Positions 37,092-45,311 of a DNA stretch of 64,000 nt are shown here, piece by piece. Under the pieces are notes generated by a model. That model saw only the letters and a program-made list of their open reading frames with translations. It had not been told where the DNA came from and made no database searches. The position numbers and the translations under genes were made by a program. Within the stretch, counting starts at the first letter, position 1, and each line of letters begins with the position of its first letter. Source of the DNA: Ignavibacteria bacterium (lineage in GTDB: Bacteria > Bacteroidota > Ignavibacteria > Tepidaquicellales > Tepidaquicellaceae); the NCBI GenBank assembly GCA_016704345.1, contig JADJAH010000018.1:62001-126000 (forward strand), given 5' to 3'.

Positions 37092-37949
37092 CTAAAATGG
37101 AGGATCGGGGTATTCCGCTTCCCTTCCTTCCGTGAATGCGTGAATTCCTTCCACGCGATCGGGATGTACCACGGAGCGCCAATGTTCATCCATCATGATG
37201 GAGACAGCCTGTTCAACCGGTTCATTATAGCACAGTTGTACGGCCCGCTTCACGGCCTGCACCGCGTTGGGTGAATTGCCGGCAATCTTTTCTGCTATGG
37301 CAATAACTGCTCTCATCAACTCGGCCTTGGGATGCAGTTCGTTAACCATGCCTAAACGAAAAGCTTCCTGTGCAGTGATAGCATCACCGGTCAACAGCAT
37401 TTGCATAGCTTTTCCAGGGGGCAGGAATCGCGGCAGAAATACAGGAGCGCCGCCACCGGCTGATAAACCCACAATCGCTTCCGGTTGTCCAAATACGGCA
37501 TCATCCGATGCAATGATGAAGTCGGTACTGATGGCTATTTCACATCCGCCACCATAAGCCATTCCCTGTACTGCGGCTATCACAGGCCTCCGCATCTGCC
37601 GGAGGGTGTACAAAAAACGGTCAAAAACCTGTCGCTGACGCAGCCATTGTTCCTGATTCATGTTTTTGCGCTGGTACAAATCGCCACCCACGGAAAGTGC
37701 GCGGTCTCCAGCACCGGTTATAATTATGCAGCGAATAGAAGTGCGGGCTGCCAATGTTTCAAGCACTTCGATGCCCTGCGCGGCGAGTTCTGTAGTGATT
37801 GCATTATCCGCATGCGGGCGATTGAGCGTGATGATTGCTACGCGACCGCCCGACACAATATCAAGCAGCACAAGTTGCTCCGGCTCAGACTCGTTCAGTG
37901 GTGGCCGGTAGCCTAACTGCTGCATGCGTGTTTTACTTATTGTTGTCAT
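37092..37949 (-). CDS. Enoyl-CoA hydratase/isomerase (crotonase) family protein
   Basis: The 285-residue protein has the crotonase fold. The two oxyanion-hole segments are visible: ITGAGDRALSVGGDLYQ and VQGMAYGGGCEIAIS, followed by FGQPEAIVGLSAGGG, where hydratases often carry the second Glu. ATG at 37949 has a GGAG site ahead. A C-terminal helical part ends in FTEGREAEYPDPPF. It lies 9 bases from the rhodanese gene, with the desulfinase-like gene next, so the three form one operon. Members act on acyl-CoA thioesters (hydration, isomerisation, hydrolysis, C-C cleavage); which applies is not known. GC is higher than in housekeeping genes here. Confidence 0.88.
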   Translation of the reverse strand: MTTISKTRMQQLGYRPPLNESEPEQLVLLDIVSGGRVAIITLNRPHADNAITTELAAQGIEVLETLAARTSIRCIIITGAGDRALSVGGDLYQRKNMNQEQWLRQRQVFDRFLYTLRQMRRPVIAAVQGMAYGGGCEIAISTDFIIASDDAVFGQPEAIVGLSAGGGAPVFLPRFLPPGKAMQMLLTGDAITAQEAFRLGMVNELHPKAELMRAVIAIAEKIAGNSPNAVQAVKRAVQLCYNEPVEQAVSIMMDEHWRSVVHPDRVEGIHAFTEGREAEYPDPPF

Positions 37950-37958
37950 TTCTTCTCC

Positions 37959-38468
37959 TTATTTATTGTCTGTCATTTTAATCAGCGAAGGATCAATATC
38001 ATAGGTCCATGGCAAGCCGACATTCTTCCACCCATTTTTCAGGTGCTGCCCGTCATATACACTTTCCGGGTCGTTGATGGTATCGCCTTCAAAGCCATCG
38101 GTAATATTGTACACATTTTTATATCCCATGTCGGCCATCATATTTGCGGCCATGGCGCCGCGCCCGCCCGAGCGGCAGGTAACAAGAATGGTATCATCCG
38201 GGCTAAAAAGCGCCTTCAATTTTTCCGGAAAGGCAGGGTTAAATTTCGTGGGGAGTTCTTGCTTTTCGGCATCCCATTGGTACACCTGCAGAAAAGCCGG
38301 CAGGTTGATAGCTATAGCTGCATGGCCTACAAATAGGTATTCCTCGGTAGTACGCACATCGAGTATTTTCACTTTATCCGGCGAAGCTTTCCATAAATCG
38401 AAGGCTCCCTGTGAAGTAACATAGAGTTGCATTTTCGTTTGTTTTTCTATGGGCAATTCTTGTGTCAT
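37959..38468 (-). CDS. Rhodanese-like sulfurtransferase
   Basis: A single rhodanese domain: VKILDVRTTEEYLFVGH, then the active loop VTCRSGGRGAMAANMM with the catalytic Cys, and a GYKNVYNITDGFEGD tail. I prefer the ATG at 38468 (MTQELPIEKQTK) to a GTG 39 bases upstream. Rhodaneses carry persulfide sulfur or act on sulfite/thiosulfate. The gene lies between the desulfinase-like gene and the crotonase on the same strand, so it may handle the sulfur released by the desulfinase (inference). Confidence 0.88.
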   Translation of the reverse strand: MTQELPIEKQTKMQLYVTSQGAFDLWKASPDKVKILDVRTTEEYLFVGHAAIAINLPAFLQVYQWDAEKQELPTKFNPAFPEKLKALFSPDDTILVTCRSGGRGAMAANMMADMGYKNVYNITDGFEGDTINDPESVYDGQHLKNGWKNVGLPWTYDIDPSLIKMTDNK

Positions 38469-38582
38469 AGGCTGATTTTTTTTAAATTTGATATTGTAAA
38501 AGGGCACAGAAAATCAGGAACATATGTTTGTTCCTGATCTGCTAATGACCTGAATGATATGTTTGAAAATTTTTTCATCCAA

Positions 38583-39830
38583 CTATCCCATTCTTCCACC
38601 CGAAGCCAGTGTTCCTGCAGTTTGGGGAAGCTTGGCCGTTGATCGTTTCTTCCATTCTTCTTCCAGCAATTCTCTTGCAGCTTGTTCAATAAATTCCGGT
38701 GCAGCCCATTCGTTTACATCAAAATCATTCTTGATGTAACCATGGCTTAACATAAAATCCTTACCGATTGTAACAGCGGCGATATTCAAAGGTGAAAGGT
38801 TGGGCACCAGGTCAACATCTCTGATGCCTTGGTAAGTAGCCTCGACATCACGGTAGAAGGTTTGCTGGTCGAGAATTTCCGCGGCAGCATACTTGTTCTG
38901 ATTGGCCCAGCGACCTGCCCGAATCATACCTTTCATAAAGGTAACAGCGAGTTCGGGGTGTTCCCTGGCCATGACATCGGTACACGTGATAGCCGCAGGA
39001 ATGTTAGCCACCTGAAGGCGCCAGTCGGGATAGCGGGTGAGGTCTTCGATTGCTGCAAACTTACCCGTAGCCTCGCTCACCTGCTGAAGCGGCTTGGTTT
39101 GCATGTACATCGCATCAATAATTCCTGTTTCCAAAGCGGTTTCCAGCGGACGGAAAGCCAGGTCCCGCTTGTGGTCACGTGTCAGCCACAGATCAATCGA
39201 AAGTTCCAAGGTTGCTTTCATTATTTCCGGTAGATTATACCAGTCATCTGCGTAAGGAAACTCAACCAACTCAATATCGTCCAAAGTCATGCCGTTCATC
39301 CGGAGCATCAACTCTATCCCCTGGTGTTCCTGAATGCGCCACCAATCGTTCTTGATCTGGTTCATACTCTTGGAAATGCCGATCTTTTTGCCTTTTAAAT
39401 CAGCCATGCGGTAGATATCGTCCTTGGCGCGTACCATCATAACGCCGCCTTCGGCCGGCATCTGTGTTACCCCCAGTAGTTTGGTCCTGCGGACGTCGGC
39501 ATGAACTTCGATAGGTGGGAACAAACCGCCGAAACGAATCAAATTTTCCTGATTGTGAATGTAGTGGGGATACATATCGGTTTCAGAGGTCGAACGAAAA
39601 TATGCAAATTTCACCCCGATCTTCTTAAATTCTTTCTTGGTCAGGCCTAGGCCCTCATCCACGTTACTGGCAGACACCAGCGGACAATTGGTGTAATACA
39701 CTTCTTTCCAGTTCAATGGAACTACACTTAATTTTGTGTTTTCAAATGTGGTTGTGTTCAAAGGCTTTTCGCTTTTGAATACCGTTGTTTTTGGAATCTG
39801 GTTTACTGATTCATTTTGTTCTTGTGCCAT
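38583..39830 (-). CDS. DszB-like sulfinate desulfinase homologue, copy 2 (intact)
   Basis: The 415-residue protein has the SsuA/NMT1-type periplasmic-binding fold but no signal peptide, so it should be cytoplasmic. It aligns with 2'-hydroxybiphenyl-2-sulfinate desulfinase DszB: YTNCPLVSA against YSNCPVPNA (Cys49 for Cys27), then His89 and Arg99 in RFGG, exactly ten residues apart as His60 and Arg70 are in DszB, and EWAAPEF against QWAAPEF at the C-terminus. DszB removes sulfite from an aryl sulfinate. The conserved triad suggests a desulfinase acting on some sulfinate, though the ~50-residue longer N-terminus and low overall similarity forbid naming the substrate. A near-identical broken copy lies 3.1 kb downstream. 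Confidence 0.75.
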   Translation of the reverse strand: MAQEQNESVNQIPKTTVFKSEKPLNTTTFENTKLSVVPLNWKEVYYTNCPLVSASNVDEGLGLTKKEFKKIGVKFAYFRSTSETDMYPHYIHNQENLIRFGGLFPPIEVHADVRRTKLLGVTQMPAEGGVMMVRAKDDIYRMADLKGKKIGISKSMNQIKNDWWRIQEHQGIELMLRMNGMTLDDIELVEFPYADDWYNLPEIMKATLELSIDLWLTRDHKRDLAFRPLETALETGIIDAMYMQTKPLQQVSEATGKFAAIEDLTRYPDWRLQVANIPAAITCTDVMAREHPELAVTFMKGMIRAGRWANQNKYAAAEILDQQTFYRDVEATYQGIRDVDLVPNLSPLNIAAVTIGKDFMLSHGYIKNDFDVNEWAAPEFIEQAARELLEEEWKKRSTAKLPQTAGTLASGGRMG

Positions 39831-40239
39831 CTGTTTTCAATAAAAGATTAAAAAAAAATTCAATATAAATTAGTTGTTAATGAAATCAATCTGCTCAAAA
39901 CAAAACTATGCAATGTAAAAGGTAATACAAAACGGAGTTTATGACCAAGTTACTTAGTTGATGATGTGAATTATGTTGCATTACATACGCTATCCTCACC
40001 TTTAGATTGCTTACTTACTTGCTCACCCAAATTTGAGCTCAAAAGAAAACTACATGGCTTCAATTGGTGCATGGAGGTTTAAGAAAACAAGATAATAGTG
40101 AATGCAATGAGTACCTTAGTCTGTCTAATTTTAAAATATTCTAAGCCCGCGTTAGAGTCTCCTGTGCTCTTCAGGCCGGCCTGCCCGTCGAAGACAAAAC
40201 TAGTTCAGCTCTCTGCAGGCCTGCCTGGCGCAGACAGGC

Positions 40240-40560
40240 GGGCCTGCCCACTGGCCATTGAAGTGTGAAATGCATCCCGGCAGGCAGGGACTCTGACACA
40301 ACAGGTACAACAAGACCAACAATTCAGTAGATTAGTTCAACATCCTTTTATGTAATTCGATGCAATGGAATGCTTGTAATATTCAGGTCGTTCCGCCAAC
40401 TTCCAATTGTTTGTACAAGGATTGTTGTGAATGTAGTTTATCTGCCGTTATTGGTCCTAGCCCGCAATGAAGCACCTGAAAGTTCTCTCGAATTCAACTG
40501 CAGGCCTGCCTGCCCATTGGCCGTTGAAGTGTGAATTGCATCCTGGCAGGCAGGCGGGGT
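40240..40560. repeat. GGCAGGCAGG-type repeat pair
   Basis: Two copies of a ~55-bp unit with CCACTGGCC/CCATTGGCC, GTTGAAGTGTGAA and GGCAGGCAGG. They are GC-rich islands in AT-rich DNA. A third divergent copy (TGTGAATCGCATC...GCAGGCAGGCGGG) is in the gap before 55.05 kb. Confidence 0.6.
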
Positions 40561-40650
40561 GATCCATGGGAATCCACACCTTTGGGGAAAGTTTGCTGGC
40601 GGTTGTTATGAGAAAGTCACTTGAGCCAAATTCAAACTTCCGGGAAGACC
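40561..40650. repeat. Dispersed palindromic element, copy E (divergent)
   Basis: Contains GATCCATGGGAATCCACACC, then TTTGGGGAAAGTTTGC, a ~30-base centre, and a right arm TTCAAACTTCCGGGAAGACC at 40631-40650. It shares an extended left arm with copy F rather than with copies A-D. Confidence 0.55.
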
Positions 40651-40662
40651 GAGCAATGGCAA

Positions 40663-42108
40663 TTATGATTTACCACTTCTGATCTCATCAGCCTTCTCAA
40701 GAAGCCATCTTCTGTTTATGAGCGACGGGTTGCTCTTAATTTCATCTGTAAGTTTTCTTAACAATGAATTGTCTATCTCTTCAGTAGAATTCTTCAAGGC
40801 AAAGAGCTTTTTTGTGTACATAAGATAATCAGACAGTTGCTTCCGCACCAGCTTGTGTATCTTCTTGTTCTCGCTGATGAAATGCCGGTAACTGTCTGAA
40901 TGAAAATAAAATGCCTCTGCTTCATTCAAATCAAAATAGATCTTCAGATACAATGACTTTATCTGCTGCTTAAATGAAAACTCCTCTGCATTGACTTTCG
41001 ATAATTCGGTTACTGCTTTGTCATAATCTTTCTTCTTGTAATTGATCAGTGCCTTACAAAAGTGTTGTGCTGTTTCTCTGTAGTCTTCGAGCAGGTCTTT
41101 TCCGTAATCTTCTATGAACCTCTCAATTTCGTTTGCGTCTTTCAATTCAAGTCCGATGATAACTGCATTGAGAAAGATTATGAGAGGAAGATGTCCCTTT
41201 TGTTTCTTGTGATAACCGCTCGTAACGGACAACATTATCAATTCAAACTGGTCTTTGAGGAATCTCTCTTCTCCGGACAGTGCCTTCAGATATGCAAAAT
41301 TGGATGCGGCAGAAAGCACACTCGGTTTGTCCTTGTCAGAAATGCCAATCATGCCGTCAGTTATTATTTTCTTCAGGGCGCGGAAATGTTTTTCATCTTC
41401 ATCTTTCAGCACTTTGTAAATGTGATAGAACAGTTTAATATATGGATCTTTGAGAAGGTACATCCCTTCTCCTTCAAGGATGCTGTCGATCTGAAACGGC
41501 AAAGAAGCTTCAGCGCTTGAGTCGGATATTATCTTCTTCCTGTTGAGTTCAGCAGAACTAAAGTGAATGAAATTTATGAAGAAATGTGAAACGAGATTCT
41601 CAATAATCTTATCACGCCTGGTTTCACGCAAATACTTTTCTCCGCTTCTTGCCAGAAGTGAGTCATACTCTCTTTCTAATTGAAACTTGTACAGAAAATA
41701 TTTGTCGTCTTTGAATTCTCCGGATTCCAGAAGTTCATTCAAAGATGTTATCTGCTTCATACAATGCTTTGAAAGATTCCTTCTGCTTAGCTGATCCACA
41801 AGCTTCAACTTCACTTCTGATCTTGAAGAAAGGAATTCTTTCACGCTGAGAAACTGCTCCGCAAGTCTCAGAAGATCCGAGCGGATGTTTCTCATAAGAT
41901 TGTCATTGTACTTTTTACCGGGATAAAGTTCTGAGAATAGATCCTCATTTGATTTTGTAAAATGAGGATGGGATTCAAACAAGATCCTTGCAAACCTTTC
42001 GAGAATTTTTTCTCTGTTGAAGTAAGGAGAATTCACAAAGGCAACGAACTCTTTATAGTCATTTGCCGAGAACGTCTTCAATAACTCTAAAAGTGATGAT
42101 CTCTCCAT
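40663..42108 (-). CDS. Uncharacterised ~480-residue helical protein, paralogue 1
   Basis: I take the ATG at 42108 (MERSSLLELLKTFS); a frame 108 bases longer lacks similarity to the paralogues. The N-terminus has LLKTFSANDYKEFVAFVNSPYFNREK, matching RTFSKDELKRFEEFLLSPFFNKKK in the gene at 56.3 kb and KSLNRSEVRNFQDFLNSPSFNKNR at 58.0 kb (each longer run shown only in part by motif FxxSPxFN). The rest is helical, probably TPR-like, with no transmembrane segment or signal peptide. I know of no function for this family, which seems common in Ignavibacteria-like genomes. It is monocistronic, divergent from the surface-protein gene. Confidence 0.75.
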   Translation of the reverse strand: MERSSLLELLKTFSANDYKEFVAFVNSPYFNREKILERFARILFESHPHFTKSNEDLFSELYPGKKYNDNLMRNIRSDLLRLAEQFLSVKEFLSSRSEVKLKLVDQLSRRNLSKHCMKQITSLNELLESGEFKDDKYFLYKFQLEREYDSLLARSGEKYLRETRRDKIIENLVSHFFINFIHFSSAELNRKKIISDSSAEASLPFQIDSILEGEGMYLLKDPYIKLFYHIYKVLKDEDEKHFRALKKIITDGMIGISDKDKPSVLSAASNFAYLKALSGEERFLKDQFELIMLSVTSGYHKKQKGHLPLIIFLNAVIIGLELKDANEIERFIEDYGKDLLEDYRETAQHFCKALINYKKKDYDKAVTELSKVNAEEFSFKQQIKSLYLKIYFDLNEAEAFYFHSDSYRHFISENKKIHKLVRKQLSDYLMYTKKLFALKNSTEEIDNSLLRKLTDEIKSNPSLINRRWLLEKADEIRSGKS

Positions 42109-42359
42109 TAAAATTTGTTTGGCAAAGTTATGCATGCAAGGTGACAAAGGATACACAGTAAATGTAGATAACTTGCTTGAATTCAATATTCTTCCAAAGA
42201 TTCTTCCTGTCATCATCCTACATTCGCGTAAGATTCTCTTTGACTGAAGTATGTTCCCTGTCTATTTTTGCCTTGAGCTAATGAATTAACTGAATACTGA
42301 TTCTTGACTATTAAATCTGAACCATTCGAAGAATGATCTTTAACTTAAACAATAATCAT

Positions 42360-43712
42360 ATGAAAAAGCTATCAGCAATTGTTATGATTTTCCTGTTGTC
42401 GATCGTGAATCTCTACGCGCAGCAATGGGTGCCTTTCGGCACACTTCCCGGCAGCGGAATAACAGCTTTGAAAACAAATCAAAACGGAGACTTGTTTGTT
42501 GCAACCGCGAGCTACAATTATCCTTCAGGACAGAATGCCGGAGTTTACAGATCTCTGTTGGGATCGGGCGCACTTATAGATGTCACTCCCGGGGGGGCAA
42601 GTGCATTCAATGCCAGAGCGATTGAGACAGAAGGGAGCACGCTGGTATGGGCTTCCTGCTGGCAGAATCCGTCACTAAATCAGGAAGCGCTCTACCGCTC
42701 AACCGACAACGGTAATAACTGGACGAGAACTTATCAGATTGGGACTACCAACAACATTTTTTCCATCAAGGCTGATCCTGATAATGATAATGTTTACATT
42801 GGTGCGAGGGATGGAGTTCATAGAAGTTCTAACACCGGACTGGGTTTCTCCTTGTCCAACTCCGGAATGGAATCGGGATCATGGACCTATGATATTGAGA
42901 AAGTAAACGGAATGCTTTTTGCGGCAACGGCAAAAGGCCTTTACAGAAGCCAGAATCTTGGTGTTAGCTGGTCAGAAGTAACGGGGATACCTCAATCAGA
43001 CACGCCGAAGTCAATCTCAATAATCCCGACCGCAAACGGTGACAGAATTGTAACGGGAACCAATGACGGAAACATTTATATATCAGATGAAACATTATCT
43101 CAATTCGAACTGATCTTTGGTTTTGAAAACTCCGACATTATTACGATGCTTGTTCTTATTGGCGCTCAGCCGACAGACTATCACTTTATACTTTCTGCAT
43201 TTCCTAAGAACCTTGATAATATTGGAAACGGATTGTACTACTCGCGAAGCAGTGGCAATAGTTTTACAGATTTTGGACAAGGTCTACCATCCCCATACAG
43301 AATCTCAGCGATCGGAGGTTCTATTCAGGGAAATAACATAACAGCGTTTGCCGGCTCTTTCAATAATACTCAGAATGGCGCTGTGGTTTACAAGAAGAAT
43401 TATACAGTCGGCATAAACACAATTTCTTCGGAGGTCCCCGGTTCTTTTGCCCTGTATCAGAACTATCCGAATCCGTTCAATCCATCTACTAAAATAAAGT
43501 TTCAGGTTGTGCGATCTTCCCATATTGAGATAGCTGTTTACAATTCTTCCGGAATGGAAGTATCAAAACTCGTGAATGAAAATTTGTCTGCCGGAGTTTA
43601 TGAAACACAGTTCGACGGATCATCAACACCGTCAGGCGTTTACTTTGTCAGAATGCTTGTTGACGGAATTGCAGATGCTTCCCTGTCAAAGAAAATGATC
43701 TTAACAAAATGA
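42360..43712 (+). CDS. Secreted beta-propeller-like protein with type IX sorting tail
   Basis: From the ATG at 42360 a signal peptide follows (KKLSAIVMIFLLSIVNLYAQ). The body has BNR/sortilin-like repeats with YRSTDNGNNWTR, HRSSNTGLGFS, YRSQNLGVSWSEV and YYSRSSGNSFTDF. The last ~85 residues are a Por/type IX secretion sorting domain: FALYQNYPNPFNPSTKIKF, IAVYNSSGMEVSKLVN and GVYFVRMLVDG. The protein should cross the outer membrane through T9SS and be attached or released. The NYPNPFNPST form is typical of Ignavibacteria. A longer frame begins at 42333 but adds only nine residues before the signal peptide. Confidence 0.9.
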   Translation: MKKLSAIVMIFLLSIVNLYAQQWVPFGTLPGSGITALKTNQNGDLFVATASYNYPSGQNAGVYRSLLGSGALIDVTPGGASAFNARAIETEGSTLVWASCWQNPSLNQEALYRSTDNGNNWTRTYQIGTTNNIFSIKADPDNDNVYIGARDGVHRSSNTGLGFSLSNSGMESGSWTYDIEKVNGMLFAATAKGLYRSQNLGVSWSEVTGIPQSDTPKSISIIPTANGDRIVTGTNDGNIYISDETLSQFELIFGFENSDIITMLVLIGAQPTDYHFILSAFPKNLDNIGNGLYYSRSSGNSFTDFGQGLPSPYRISAIGGSIQGNNITAFAGSFNNTQNGAVVYKKNYTVGINTISSEVPGSFALYQNYPNPFNPSTKIKFQVVRSSHIEIAVYNSSGMEVSKLVNENLSAGVYETQFDGSSTPSGVYFVRMLVDGIADASLSKKMILTK

Positions 43713-43830
43713 ATTTAGAGTTTCAACGGTAGGTATAATCCATTCGGCGGAGTTCATGCGCTTATCATAACTCCGCCAGATTGGGTCGGATGGGAAAGAG
43801 AAAGTACGGAGAGCTTAAAATTAGTATTTT

Positions 43831-43934
43831 GTTTGTGACCCATTGGAATCCACCCCTTTGGGGAAAGTTTGCGTGGCACTCCTTGATATTAGTCACTTTC
43901 TGCTTTGCATACTTTTGGGAGCACGGAACAACGG
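43831..43934. repeat. Dispersed palindromic element, copy F (divergent)
   Basis: Left part GTGACCCATTGGAATCCACC then TTTGGGGAAAGTTTGC; right arm TTTGCATACTTTTGGGAGCAC (in part) at 43903-43934, ending in GAACAACGGC as in copy B. Confidence 0.6.
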
Positions 43935-43942
43935 CTAATAAT

Positions 43943-44067
43943 CCGAAAACCCCGAAGGGGTGAAATTATTATAGCATCAATGTTTCCCGATCCCAAAACC
44001 CCGAAGGGGTGAAATTATTATAGCATCAATATTTCCTGATCCGAAAACCCCGAAAGGGTGAAATTAT
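43943..44067. repeat. 49-bp tandem repeat with CCCCGAAGGGG core
   Basis: Units start at 43946, 43995 and 44044 (AAAACCCCGAA...), exactly 49 bases apart. The first two are nearly identical (...GTGAAATTATTATAGCATC); the third is cut short. The family is dispersed elsewhere in the window. Confidence 0.85.
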
Positions 44068-44186
44068 GTTTTCAATTTCTAATTTGATATTGTTCTCGCT
44101 GAATCCCCTTTGCAAAGACTCGAATATTTTAATCTTGCTTCAAGCCAGAGACGCCACGAAGTGGCAGGCAGCGGAGACGAGAACAA

Positions 44187-44501
44187 CCTGCGAAAGATTG
44201 CTGACTACCTGCGAAAGTTTGCTGACTACCTGCGAAAGTTTGCTAACGACCTGCGGAGGTTTGCTAACGACCTGCGGAGATTCGCTGACGATCCGCGAAG
44301 GTTCGCTGACGATCCGCGAAGGTTCGCTGACGATCCGCGAAGGTTCGCTGACGATCCGCGAAGGTTCGCTGACGATCCGCGAAGGTTAGCTGACAATCCG
44401 CGAAGGTTCGCTGACGATCCGCGGAGGTTCGCTGACGATCCGCGGAGGTTCGCTGACGATCCGCGAAGTTTTGCTGACGATCCGCGAAGGTTCGCTCTCC
44501 C
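44187..44501 (+). repeat. 21-bp tandem repeat array, 15 units
   Basis: Fifteen units of 21 bases, from CCTGCGAAAG-type units (five, at the left) to TCCGCGAAGGTTCGCTGACGA (ten at the right, at least five exact). Because 21 is a multiple of three, all frames stay open; one frame (from 44110, stop at 44514) would give a heptad RFADDPR repeat protein of 134 residues. There is no good start signal and other frames are open as well, so coding is doubtful. Left units differ more, so the array seems to have grown at the right. Confidence 0.9.
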
Positions 44502-44855
44502 GAAGGTTTGCTGAAAAGTTTAATTTTATAGCTAATTCAACTAAATAGCGCAGTCCGGTTACAAAACACCTTCATGCTGCAGAAGTGAAATTCTGCTCGT
44601 TAGTAGAAGACTTTCAATTTTGTATTGTCCGGGATGTCTATCATGTAAATTCAATACAAATAAGATCAGGAGAAAACTCGAAAGTCAGATAGTTCCATTT
44701 GAAGAGACTTGAGCATTCTAATTTCCAAAGAACCCGTTCACCGAAGCGAAACAAAAAATCAATTTTCCGGCGCCTCCCGCAAAATCAGAAATAAATTGTA
44801 AATAATAGCTGAAATCTTTAATTTGCGTGGAAATTACCTAAGGAGTCCTCACACA

Positions 44856-45293
44856 TTGGAAAGCGAAACCAAGTCACAATCAACATACAAGGACATAAAG
44901 ACATTTGATCAGAAAAACTGGATCAGCGAGAATCTGGGCTATAAGAAAGATTCAGGAAGCTGGGCATGGATATTTCACAGGATCACAGGTATTGCATTAA
45001 TAGCTTACTTGTTTCTACATGTTTATTCGCTTAGCCCGCTGACTAAAGGTGAAGCTGCTTTCAATGCCAAGATGGCACAATTTTCATCACCGATATTTAT
45101 GGCAATAGAATGGTTCTTGTTTGCATTCGTCATATTTCATTCTCTAAACGGAATCAGGATCGTGATAGTCGATTGGGCAGACGGTGCTAAGTATCACAAG
45201 CAATTGTACAGAATTTCATGGGTTCTTGGAATCATACTTTTCCTTGCAATGGGAGCGCTCATGTTCTCACATGAACTTAAAAAATTGTTTTAA
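44856..45293 (+). CDS. sdhC: Succinate dehydrogenase/fumarate reductase membrane subunit, SdhC-like
   Basis: I start at the TTG at 44856 because AAGGAG lies at 44840-44845, ten bases upstream; a longer frame from 44823 runs through this site. The 145-residue product has three helices with the SdhC signatures SWAWIFHRITGIAL and LHVYSL (histidine for haem b) and IFHSLNGIRIVIVDW. It anchors the flavoprotein and iron-sulfur subunits and passes electrons to quinone. sdhD follows after 18 bases, but sdhA and sdhB do not. Confidence 0.88.
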   Translation: MESETKSQSTYKDIKTFDQKNWISENLGYKKDSGSWAWIFHRITGIALIAYLFLHVYSLSPLTKGEAAFNAKMAQFSSPIFMAIEWFLFAFVIFHSLNGIRIVIVDWADGAKYHKQLYRISWVLGIILFLAMGALMFSHELKKLF

Positions 45294-45311
45294 GACACAA
45301 TAGACTAACTT

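Larger units (their letters stand above)
39831..40662. other. Repeat-rich intergenic region (832 bp)
   Basis: Upstream of the desulfinase operon, so its promoter should be near 39840-39950 (AT-rich); not recognised. Farther on there are GC-rich GGCAGGCAGG repeats: 40240-40290 and 40500-40560 share GGCC(A/G)TTGAAGTGTGAA and GCATCC(C/T)GGCAGGCAGG. A third relative is at 54845-54890. The fragment near 40443 matches 29932, and palindromic copy E ends the region. Confidence 0.6.
43713..44855. other. Repeat-rich intergenic region (1.1 kb)
   Basis: Upstream of sdhC. In order: hairpin with arms 43746-43754 and 43769-43777 (GGCGGAGTT/AACTCCGCC); palindromic copy F (43831-43934); a 49-bp tandem repeat (43943-44067); a GCCACGAAGTGGC palindrome near 44152; the 21-bp tandem array (44187-44501). 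The last 300 bases before sdhC show nothing but AT-rich DNA and must hold its promoter. Confidence 0.6.

Noticed and set aside
38583..39830. Periplasmic substrate-binding protein of an ABC sulfonate importer
   Set aside because: No signal peptide or lipobox, no adjacent permease or ATPase, and the DszB-like Cys/His/Arg residues are conserved; the fold is shared but the role probably differs.
43746..43777. Intrinsic terminator after the type IX protein gene
   Set aside because: Nine-bp hairpin but a 14-base loop and no T-run; it belongs to the ACTCCGCC repeat family also seen at 29.84 and 30.27 kb.
44066..44389. Second frame through the 21-bp array (LTIREGS repeats)
   Set aside because: Any frame stays open because the period is a multiple of three; this is not evidence of coding.
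44187..44501. CRISPR array
   Set aside because: Units are contiguous with no unique spacers and no cas genes are near.
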